In this document: positions 51,801-61,172 of the stretch, piece by piece | Layout: every line of letters starts with the position of its first letter | How positions within the stretch are numbered: the stretch's first letter is position 1 | NCBI GenBank assembly: GCA_019914995.1 | Contig: CM034129.1 | Coordinates: forward strand, 8,239,725 to 8,303,724 | Source: Acanthochlamys bracteata | Taxonomy: Eukaryota > Streptophyta > Magnoliopsida > Pandanales > Velloziaceae | Reading direction: 5' to 3' | Length of the DNA stretch: 64,000 nt | Position numbers and translations under genes: made by a program | The notes under the pieces: generated by a model | What the model was told of the DNA's origin: nothing | What the model saw: the letters and a program-made list of their open reading frames with translations, nothing else | The model's database searches: none

Positions 51801-54800
51801 TAGGAAATTTAGGATACCATGTACTGCATCCTTTGATAAACCTGTCCATGTCTGTTTGCAAATTGAAGAAAACTTAATATACAAGGCTAATAGGATAACG
51901 TTGATCCAGTATGACATAGATGTTGCCATTGCTGCACCCTTGCTACCAAGCCTAGATTTGAAAACTAGCAACCAGCATACTGGAACGTGAACAAAAGTTG
52001 TTATTCCAGAGCTTATCAGCATGGGAACCACAATATTTTGGCTCTGCAGAAACCTACGTGGCATTGAAGAAAACCATATGAGAATAAACTAGGGATTAGC
52101 CACTTAATGTATATTTCAGCTTCATTTGATATCTCCACGTTTTGCCCAAAGAAGATTAATATTTGACTGGTGAAAGACCAGACAACCATTATTGGAACAC
52201 TCACGAAGAAGAGGACCAACATGGCTTGTTGCATATGCAACCCAAGCATTTGAAATTGTTTTGCACCATATGATTGACCGCAAAATGTGTCTAATGCAGT
52301 TCCCAACCCCAGCTGTTAAGATAATAAAAATGGCATACATATCATAATTAATTAACCATTTATAAGACAAGAGTAATATGTTCAACACTCTTAAGTTCTC
52401 ACTTTACCATCAAAAGTGATTCAAGTTGATAGGTCAACCGCATAAGTTGCGAACACTTCTATAAGGTATTCAGAGAAGGGTAAAATTAATAAAGAAATAA
52501 CACTTGCTCATTCTTCCAATGTTTTGGGATTTTTCCCAATGGCCACAATGTGTAGGAGCTGTTTGAGGAAGGAAGAAGCAAGCAAATGCATCAAAGAAGA
52601 AGTGTCTTCCTTAACCAAAGTTCTTCAAGACCTGTTCTTACCGAAAAGGAAAAATCATGGTAAATCAAACTACCATTATATTTAAATTGGCATCCCAAGG
52701 GATGTCAAGTGAAATTCCATAACGATAGTCCATAGAAATTTTTCTTCTGATAATTTTAAAATACATTAGTTGAAAATAATATTTTTAATTTACTTAGGTG
52801 CGCATGGCATTTGTCTTAAATGCTAAAATTATAGGGTATGATATTGAAATACTTACCCCAACTCCAAAGTTTTTAAAACCCATGGAATTGGAAAATTCCA
52901 ATGGGTTTCATACCAAACACCACTAATTCTATCATGGTATTGAGATACCATAAAAATCCAAAGGGAATCTCACGACATTAATTGAAGTACCACATCTTAG
53001 ATGATAATGTACAGTATTTATAACATGAAGGAAAGGTGGGTTATAACATGCCCAATGAGCATTTTATATCATCTACAGTCAAACAAGGCCCTCGACCTAT
53101 CAGTATTCCATTCAACACTCTTTAGGGCAATTCATGATGCTCATACAACCTCTCGGCTCAATCAAATCATTTTAAACGGATTGCTTCACCGCTACTAAGA
53201 TATGCTCTACACTTTCAGCCATCAAGGAAGATAGGTGGATTTAAAAAAATAAAAAATAATAGTATTTAATCTTAACATAAGAGGCTCACCGTCATATTAA
53301 CATATCAGTATTTTTAATGTAAAATGGTAAAGAAATAAAATAAGTGGTGAACTTCCTTGAATCATGCAAAAGTTAAAGAAGAAGATAGAACTAGATGATG
53401 AGGAGGAGAGTATGCTAGGGCTAGTTTAATCAATTAGAATAGGTGCTACTTCTATAGCCCATAGCCATCTTTTTTTCATGAGTGCGTCAATCGCGAGCAA
53501 TTACATAGCCTAGGGACAATGATTGTCGGCGTACCTTTAAACCTATGCTTATCTTAATGCATTTTCTCTGTTATACATTATCTTAGTTGTTTAAAGAAAT
53601 ATTTTAAAAAATGGCATTATGCTGTGTGCTTGGAGTTGCTGGGTATAGTGGGATCAGAGTTTTGACTATAAGGTGAATATAGCCTTAAATCTTAACCCAA
53701 AGCTCATGGTTGAGAAATTTAACAAATATCAAGGTTTTCACTTGCTGCAAAGAATGATAAAGGGCTTAGCTCGTGCAGTAAGGTCTAAGCAAAATTGAAC
53801 TTTGTACAGAGAATAAACTAGACTAAGAAGAGGACAGACTAAAGGGCAAGTCAATTCGCTACAATTTTTTTCACTTGTTTGTTTCAGAAGAATACGGATA
53901 TATACACCTAGTAATCAAGAGCATATTAGTTTTAATTAACTTGTAGGAAAATGTCAAAGCCCACCATTGGCAAAAATAGAAACCCCTCAATATGCATATG
54001 ACCTTTCTCTGCCGAACAAAAAGCGAAGCAGAAGATTGCATGAAACTCTAACTAGTTTTCCTTGGGCAATTCCACTAAATCAACAACTCCTTCTCCCTCA
54101 TCTTTCTATAAACATGTTTAGTCTATAGAGAAAAGAAAGCTTCGCATCCAAAATTTTGTGGGATTTTTCGTTACACTTTTGAACTTATATGAATGCAGTC
54201 AACCTTTACCATTTCTCAAAGGACCATTTCAAGCTTTGGTGTAAAACAATAGAACAAGTAAGCTTGAGTTTTTTATTTTTTATTATTATTTTTTAAAATA
54301 ATTTTTTAAAACTTTTTTTTCTACCATTAGTTGATGAGACCAAAAAAAAAATATAAATTGGAATGTTGAATTACTTTAAAATCTAATATCTTAATTAAAT
54401 AGGACCGAGCCAGCAGATATGCATTATCATTAGGGGTGGCAATTCGGATTCCTGGATCGATTCCGGATCGACCCATATAATAACCGGGTTAAAATTGTTC
54501 AACCCTAACTCAACCTATTTATAACCGGATCAAACTCGAATCGACCCATTTAATAATTAAAATTATTAAATAAAAATAATAAATATTAATTTTTAATAAT
54601 AATATATAAAAATTATTAATTATGATATATTTAAAAAAAATATTAATTTTGATAAATTTTATAAGTTAAATAAAAATTAGTTAAATTAAGATAAATTAAA
54701 AAATATATATATACAAATTAAATTTAAATTTTTTGCTATTATTTTCTAATTATTAAGTAATATATATTATATAAATAGTTAAACGGGTTAAACGAGTCAA

Positions 54801-57800
54801 TTTTGGGTCAACCCGAATCCGATCCGAACTCGTTTAAAATTTCGGATTATTTTCGGATCGACCCGAACCTGACCAAGGGTTGACCTGAACCCGACTTTTT
54901 CGGGTCGGTTTCGGGTCGGGTCAAAATTTGCCACCCTTAATTATCATTTTAGTAAGCATAGGAATGATGGCAATACTGTTATTGCCATAAAAGATTATGT
55001 TGTACCACAAAGTGGTAGTTTTATAAAGAAAAGATTTGATTATTTAAAGGAAGAATTGAAAATGATGCTATGTATGAGATTAAAATAGCATGGATGAAAC
55101 CCGACGTGTTACCGAAATTTTATGCGATAAGATGGATGCATGGATATTAGAATGGACAAAATACGAAACGACGAAAAGATAGGCGAATAAACAACTGTCG
55201 CAGATCGAGGACAAGTTAAAAAAAGATTGTTTTAGATAGCTCGTACATATCTTTCGCAGATCTAAAGATGATGTAGTCTATAAGAATTATGCGAATCACA
55301 TAGAACACTTTAAAAAAAGTGATAGACCAAAATTAAGTTGGCCTATGGTATCGGTGAAGGATTTTGTGGAATTAAATTTTTCGTTGAATCTGATATATAA
55401 TTGAGTAGAATGAAAAAAAAAAAAAGATTCATACAGCTGACCCCACTCAAGTGGAATAAATGTTTAATATATTGTTGTAGTTGTTGCTTTTCTAATAGTG
55501 CAAAAACTTACCTTTGTTCAAATTAGTAGTTACATAATGTAAACTCATACAGAAGTTTCTTCAAAAATAATAATACAAACCTGCCATTGATGCAAATCTT
55601 TTATCTATGAGGAGAAGAAAGTAATTGGAAGATAAGGAAAAAAAGGTATCATACCAAACAATAGTACCAAAGAACTGATTACCTTCAAATCATGTAGAAA
55701 ATGGTAAAAGGAACAACCAAGTAAGATCTTGTACAGATCTGTTTCATCTTTGGATTGATCGAACTTTCCAATAATGACAACCTCCATCATCTTCCTACAA
55801 ATCATTCAAAAAAAAGAATATACTTCTAATCTTCAAATGGTGCTATTCATCTGTTTATTTCTTAACAAAACAAGTGAAATATATTTAATATATCAACTAG
55901 GTCTTTACTTTCACTTCTCTTTATTATAACTAATTATAAACTCTCTTACATTTTTGCATGTTATATTTTGCATAGGAAATTATTAAAAAATAGACGAGTA
56001 CTACAGATTACCTTTACTGCCTTTAAAGTGCACATAGAGCTACTATACACTTTTGTAGTTTACACATGGCAAAAGCTCTTATTTCAAAATTTCTCAACTT
56101 AGTTTGTCATTATATGCATTATGATCTCCTATAAAATTCAATTTATTTATATTATTGCAACCGATTCTTTGTGACGCTTTGATTTTCTTGAGTCACTTAA
56201 GTTCTTCATGCTTTAGGCTAGGATTCTGATGAATTTCCACACAAATCTGCTCTTTACCTACCTTCGACATCATTGAAGAGTTGTACAATAATTGCACACT
56301 TTAGATTGTAGAATTTGATTATGATCAAGATGATGCCCTGAAGTATTGTTATATAATGCTTCTACCGTCCTGAGAGATACCATAACAACAACCTACTAAT
56401 TATGTTCAGCTTCATGAATTTTAAGAAACATTTTAGAGCCTATTTGGAGTATGGGATTCTTTAACTTACATGGTATTTGAAATACCTTGGTAAAACTTTT
56501 CCCAAAAGTAGTGGAAGACGTGCAATGGTATGAAAACATCATTCAAATTTTCCAATCCCATGGGTTTAAAAAACTTTGGAGTTGGGGTAAGTATGTCAAT
56601 ACTATGCCCTATGTTTTTGGTTTTAGTGCAAATAACATGCCCACCAAATAAAAACATCATTTTAGCTATTGTATCTTAAAATCTCTACTATCAAAAACTC
56701 TTAATGTATCCTAACACTATATTTATGGTATTTCACTAACATACCATGGTACATCAATTCAAATACAATGGTGTTGTATTACCATGGACTTCTATTTTCA
56801 GAACATGCCAAACAGGTCCTTAAAGGGATCGAGTTGACGGCATTGTGCTGTCTAAAAAATTCAAGATTTCTTGTCAACCTAAAGTGTAACATCTCCTTGC
56901 TCTAGCTTTAGTAATAGCCTAATTAAGGAACATGGTTACTTGTCCTTTACTCAAGTTTCGAGCAATGCCCATGTGCCAAAGCCATACACGCTCAAATCCT
57001 TCCCATCTAAAGTTGAAAATTTGTTATTTGATGTGCAACTCCACACCAAACCGAGTTCCAAGAACTTTATATTAATTTCACCGATCAAATCATCAAAGGA
57101 ATAGAGAGTCTTATCTTACTTTGCGTTTTGACTAATCACATTACCAAAAATTGTAACAAAGAAAGGATCAATAACGAATAGAAATGAAGCACATATAACA
57201 AATCTATACCTAAAGGTCCGATGAAAACATGCTAAAGGAGCTTGAATGCAAGTTTAGATATATTCACCTCACCAACTTCTCTAACTTTGAGAAGTGGTTA
57301 GACTTTTGGGTTGCTTCATGCTTGTTTTAAGTCATCCTGTTTCTCTACTTTTAAGGACAAGGCTAAAAGAAAGCAATCTTCGGATATAGTGCTACGGCAA
57401 AAGGTGAAGGAGAAAGAACAAGTAAATTTTGTGAAAAGTCTTTACACTTCAAGGTATCTTGTAGTACCTAATACATGAAATGATTGACTTAGTAATACAT
57501 TTTAAAATGGTTATAGTACATACATTGGATATCAGCAGAGTAGAATTTGTTAACCAATGAAAAAAGACTGTTTTGCTCGGCTACAATGATATCTGTGATT
57601 CAAAACAATGATATTGTTTTGCTCCGATCAGAGGACGTGGCATTTCATAAATTCAAATTTTATAAGGCTGAAGCTGAAAGTCAATTAGACAAAAGGATAA
57701 ATAGAAATAAGTCTGATAGAGGAGGCAAATATATGCCTCCATGCCTCTTCCGCTTTTTTTTCTTTGAGACATGAATTAAGAAAAGGACACTTTCATGTAT

Positions 57801-58776
57801 CTATTTTGTCAAGAAAATCCTCCCATATGTGAAGTCAGTGCTGCCTACTCTCTTTAGTCTCATCGAGTTGCTGAATATAATAAAGGACTACTGTGCCAAA
57901 TAATCTGCTAATTAGGTATAGACAGACTAAACAACTCCCTTGGGAAAGCTCGACCGAGAGTATGTTTTATGATAAAATACCAAATGAAGTTTGGAAAGTT
58001 GCTCATAATGTTACAGAAAGGACATCATACTTTCAAAGTATAGAAATGTATAACCAAAGTATTAACACTGGCAACCAACATGCTTGTATGCCTAAACATG
58101 TTTTCCAAGCGATTACAAGGCCAGTTGAAGTCAACTCTGCACAAGGGTGTCAAAATCAGAATTGTGTACTCAGCATAATACGCCTCTGTGCGAGGTTTCT
58201 AGATCATTAATCTTTTCGATATACAATTTCGTCTTTAATTGTCTATTGAAGTACTTTCAGCACATAGCTTAGAATTTTTGATATATCGAAACACCTCCTG
58301 AGCGTCCTCAAAATTCAGTATAGATTAAGATGAATGATAACAGAATCACTTTTCAAAACCAATTTCAATCAGTAAAATAGTTCTGTCCTAACAAAAGAAA
58401 AAAAGAATTGTAGTAACGAAGGAAAACAGTTAAAAAATCTTACGAGGACGCTGAATCCGGAGACGTTGGCGAAGGAAGTAGCAAGTGAAGCACCAGAGAG
58501 CTGAAGCTCACCGAGGTGACCAACAAACATGAGAGACAGAATCTGAAGGCTGTACTGTAGAAGATTAACTGCCACCAACGGCCCAGCAAGCCCCAACTGC
58601 CGATTCATCTCCCACAAACACGATGAAGAAAAACCGGAACAGTCCCAAAACCCTCGCTGCTGCTCATGTTGTTGGTCTTCAGAATAAGCGAAATTTTCTG
58701 GTGATTGAGGTGTTTGGGTTTGTGAGAGCAGAGGTGTTTGCTGTGGTGGTGATGACGATTCTCCTATTTCTTCCAT
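48858..58776 (-). CDS. MATE / DETOXIFICATION-family efflux carrier, 8 exons, with an exon 2 frameshift
   Basis: Exons 5' to 3': 58776-58444, 52312-51769, 50993-50907, 50349-50293, 50158-49920, 49531-49413, 49229-49143, 48923-48858, all with GT-AG borders. The product would be 510 residues, normal for the family, but only if exon 2 had one more base. At about 52053-52057 the frame switches between the segments LFSYGFLQCH and FLQSQNIVVPM. Exon 2 is 544 nt, while the splice phases on both sides require 545. The N-terminal 55 residues are a polar cytosolic tail; then come two MatE repeats with about 12 membrane helices. Landmarks: GPLVAVNLLQY, MFVGHLG, ALDTFCGQSYGAK, PSACMVCLEYW, SVRVSNELGAGN, and GAARGCGWQK. 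Similarity is to the DTX10-19 branch (DTX16-like). Such carriers use H+ or Na+ gradients to export organic cations, phenolics or alkaloids across the plasma membrane or tonoplast. As written, the gene is a pseudogene, or the base is a sequence error. Confidence 0.9.
52794..52922 (+). mobile_element. Tourist-like MITE, short copy in MATE intron 1
   Basis: It runs from GGTGCGCATGGCATTTG to TTTCATACCAAACACC. It contains TACTTACCCCAACTCCAAAG and AAACCCATGGAATTGG. These occur in the opposite orientation in the longer element at 56436-56819, so the two are inverted relatives inside one intron. The following 60 bp (to about 52985) may also belong to it. Confidence 0.6.
54432..54939. mobile_element. 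Mutator-like MITE with 9-bp target-site duplication
   Basis: A 508-bp element with inverted ends AGGGGTGGCAA and, at the other side, TTGCCACCCTTA. It is flanked by the perfect direct repeat ATTATCATT (54423-54431 and 54940-54948). Inside each end are GC-rich subterminal repeats with GGATCGACCC, CGGGTTAA and GGGTCAACCCGAA in both orientations. The centre is AT-rich. The 9-bp duplication fits Mutator-like elements. No coding capacity. It sits in MATE intron 1. Confidence 0.88.
55080..55490 (+). mobile_element. LINE (L1-type) 3'-end remnant
   Basis: The plus strand carries decayed landmarks of the tail of plant LINE ORF2: ATAAGATGGATGCATGG, then AGACCAAAATTAAGTTGGCC (the RPKLTW-type motif), then CATACAGCTGACCCCACTCAAGTGGAATAAA. 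The usual tail of these elements (ADPT, stop, VGI-like, then a TTG-rich run) follows as TATTGTTGTAGTTGTTGC. Many stops and shifts are present. It lies 130 bp downstream of the Mutator-like MITE. Confidence 0.7.
56436..56819 (-). mobile_element. Tourist-like MITE with TTA target duplication in MATE intron 1
   Basis: A 384-bp element. The left end is GAGCCTATTTGGAGTATG and the right end, reversed, is GGACCTGTTTGGCATGTT, similar over the first 12-14 bases. It is flanked by TTA on both sides (56433-56435 and 56820-56822), as in PIF/Harbinger-derived Tourist elements. It shares an inner block with the inverted copy at 52794-52922. Confidence 0.8.
57000..58443. other. Remainder of MATE intron 1
   Basis: Sequence between the Tourist-like element and exon 1 of the MATE gene. 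It has short frames on the + strand (57547-57774 and 57893-58210), neither matching a known family nor flanked by plausible splice or promoter context. No repeat ends were identified. Confidence 0.4.
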
Positions 58777-59256
58777 TTTGGTTTTTGCTGTGATGGGGTT
58801 CTAGTTCTACAGCTCTGTTTCAGGTGTTTGGGAGACGAAGCGACAGTTGGTCCTTTCCGGCGATTAAATGGTTCTGCTAGCAAACAGAAAACCCAATCCC
58901 TACGTAGTGACCGCTTCCCACCGGCCGAGAAAGCTTTTAAAATATATGCTTTTGACTTTTTTCTAAACGACAACATTTTATTTTACATATTTTTTAATTA
59001 TACTATAAGAAAGAACAAATAATATAACAGAATATAATAAATATAGTTAGAATATAATATATAAATATTTTTTAATAATATAGTTAGAATACTCTTTAAT
59101 ACGTTTTTCACTTGACCATAATATTCTACTGTTTTTTCCTTTTGGGATTTTGAGGCTGCCAATTTGAGCCGCTGGGTGGGTACCGAGGCAAATGTTGGCC
59201 TGACTTGGACATGGATGGCACGTACTAGCATGATATTTCCGTTCAGAGTAGCCATT
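58777..59256 (-). promoter_or_regulatory. Upstream region of the MATE gene
   Basis: The 200 bases upstream of the start codon are of mixed composition. They include a TATA-like CATATATTTTA (about 58940-58952, minus sense) roughly 165 bp before the ATG, in a plausible core-promoter position. Beyond 59000 the sequence becomes AT-rich. A GC-richer patch at 59155-59260 is of unknown nature. Confidence 0.35.
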
Positions 59257-59478
59257 TCAGCCTCGTTTGAAGTGCGTTTTAAAAAATTATTTTTAATTTT
59301 TAATTTAATATTTTTTAATAAATTGTTTATAATATTTTATAAAATTTTTGAAATTTTAAAAATTATAAAAGAATTCTATATTATCACATCTTTTTATTAT
59401 TTTAGATAAAAAATAGAACTTATATTTAAAATAAAATAATTATTTATTTTAGAAAATATTTTATATAAGAGATTTTTG
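59257..59478 (-). repeat. AT-rich MITE-like family, copy 10
   Basis: It begins near CGTTTGAAGTGCG, followed by TTTTTAATTTTTAATTTAAT, ATTTTTGAAATTTTAAAA, CATCTTTTTATTATTTTAG, and finally TTTTAGAAAATATTTTATAT. It lies back to back with copy 11. Confidence 0.6.
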
Positions 59479-59479
59479 G

Positions 59480-59708
59480 CATTGCTTATCATAAAAATAA
59501 TTTTTAATTTTAATTTTATATTTTTCAATAAATATTTTATAAGTATTTAAAAAATTTATTTAAAAATTATTAAAAAATTCTATATAGTGAGATTTTTTTA
59601 TTACATATTATTATTATTTTTTAAAATAAAAAAATATAACTTATTTTTTAAGAAAATAGAAATATTTTTTATTTTAGAAAAATTTTATTTTAAAAATACT
59701 CCCAAATA
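59480..59708 (-). repeat. AT-rich MITE-like family, copy 11
   Basis: It is in the same orientation as copy 10 and adjacent to it. The blocks are AATTTTAATTTTATATTTTTC, AAAAAATTTATTTAAAAATT, GTGAGATTTTTTTATTAC and TTTTATTTTAAAAATACTCCC. The two copies look like a tandem insertion or duplication. Confidence 0.6.
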
Positions 59709-60519
59709 CTTCATTAATTAGCAAAGAAACCAAGATTGATAACCGCATCTTATAGCGTGTTATAGAGTACAGAGTTGTTTGGAATTATTTAAAAAGAGTT
59801 TTTGAAATAAAACTAAATTTTTTTATGAATTATTTAGAAAATAAATTTGTTTTTAATCTTTAAAAAAAATACACATATACTAATTTTACTATTTACTATT
59901 CATTCATATATTTTAAATTAAAAAAATAGTTGTAATTATAAACAAATTTTGTAAGTGAGCACCAGATGGTTGATTTTTTAGAAACACATCCAGAATTTGT
60001 GTTCCTAAGCAACCTCTACAGCTCCGCAAAAATATTTCTGAAGGACTCTTTTACAAGTTAAAAATGCATTTAGTTATCTAAATATTCTTTTCAATATCTG
60101 TTTCTCAGTAGTCCCTTTGGCTACTTTGGATGTGCTTATTATAAGTTTTAAAAAATGTTTGAATGCACCTGCTTAAAGTCGTTATAAGAGGCTTTACGCG
60201 ATAATAAAATTAAAATCATATATATGTGTATCTTATTTAATTTTCTTTTTTCAATTTATTTCTTCTTCTCCTCACCCGCTGCTCTCTCTCACTCTCTCAA
60301 TCGTTCTCTTCCCTCCGACCACAATTAATCTCTTTGTGCGCCAATCTTAACATATTTTTACTCCAACGTCCTTCTTCTATCAACTTTCGTTCATCCTACT
60401 TCCATCAATTTGGATCGCACCTAAAAAATCCTATCTTCATTCTTTCCGACTTTAACTCTTTTTTGGTCCACAGATTTCTCGGCAGCAGCTTCAGAGGTGG
60501 TCTCATGATCAGGATTATA
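59709..60519. other. Intergenic region before the L13a pseudogene
   Basis: AT-rich up to 60230, then a pyrimidine-rich stretch (60240-60320, TTCTTCTTCTCCTC and CTCTCTCACTCTCTC) resembling a plant 5' leader. If the pseudogene arose from a genomic copy, this could be its decayed promoter and leader. The 68-codon frame at 60334-60540 matches nothing known. Confidence 0.4.
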
Positions 60520-61172
60520 TATGCCGCGGGTGGTGGTTGATGTCCGGCATCACATGCTCGGAACGCTTGCCTCGGCGATTGCGAAAAAGCTATTGAACGG
60601 GCAAAGAGTTATCATCGTTTGTTGCGAGAGATTTGTACCTCTGGTGAACTCATCAGACAGAACATAAAGTTTCTAAGAACCCTACGCAAGCGAATGAACA
60701 CCAACCGTCGCATGGACCAATCTATTTTCGATCTTTTGCTAAGATTTTCTAGAGAACTATCACGGGTAAGCTAATATTGGCCTACTTTATTTATCAGTTA
60801 TTATATTGATGGTTTTTTAGTTTGATGAAAAGAATTTTTGCTGCCATTATAGTTTTCATAGTTATAGTTAGGCACACTTAGTTTTTGTGAGAGTGACGAA
60901 TTACGTGCATAGTTGATTTTCTTCCTTTCGTTCTCTGTTTCTTATGTAGATTTTCTTCTAAATAATACATTTATGAAGTTTTCTCTAATAAAGATGTTGA
61001 TCTGCAATTTATATGTTGTTATGGTGCAAGTTTTTGGTTGTTCCGATATGAATCTATAGGCTGGCAAAATCAATAGGGGTGTTGTTGCTCTTGATGGCTT
61101 GAAAGCTTATTAGGGAATCCCACGTCCTTATGATAAGATAAAGGGTGTAGTTGTTTTGATGTTAAAAAGTGG
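60520..61172 (+). pseudogene. RPL13A: Broken 60S ribosomal protein L13a (uL13) gene with intron retained
   Basis: The first part (60529-60645) reads [20 protein letters not shown] then [14 protein letters not shown], clearly the uL13 N-terminal core. A frameshift follows, then [20 protein letters not shown] (60642-60701), then another shift to PIYFRSFAKIF with a TAG where the normal Trp stands, then RTITG. An intron-like gap starts with GTAAGC at 60766. After it, from about 61065, comes KINRGVVALDGLKAY, a TAG in place of Glu, then GIPRPYDKIKGVVV (to about 61170). The C-terminal third (about 65 residues) is not found downstream. Because an intron position is kept, it derives from gene duplication rather than a processed mRNA. 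The normal protein is a large-subunit ribosomal component. Confidence 0.88.

Noticed and set aside
52043..52057. A 14-nt GT...AG stretch (GTAGGTTTCTGCAG) whose removal would restore the MATE reading frame
   Set aside because: It is far below the minimum size of a spliceable plant intron, and removing it would delete residues (RFLQ region) expected in the family. A one-base deletion explains the data better.
57547..58210. Two plus-strand frames of 75 and 105 codons in MATE intron 1
   Set aside because: No similarity to any family I recognise, and no splice or promoter context. Probably chance frames in moderately AT-rich intron sequence.
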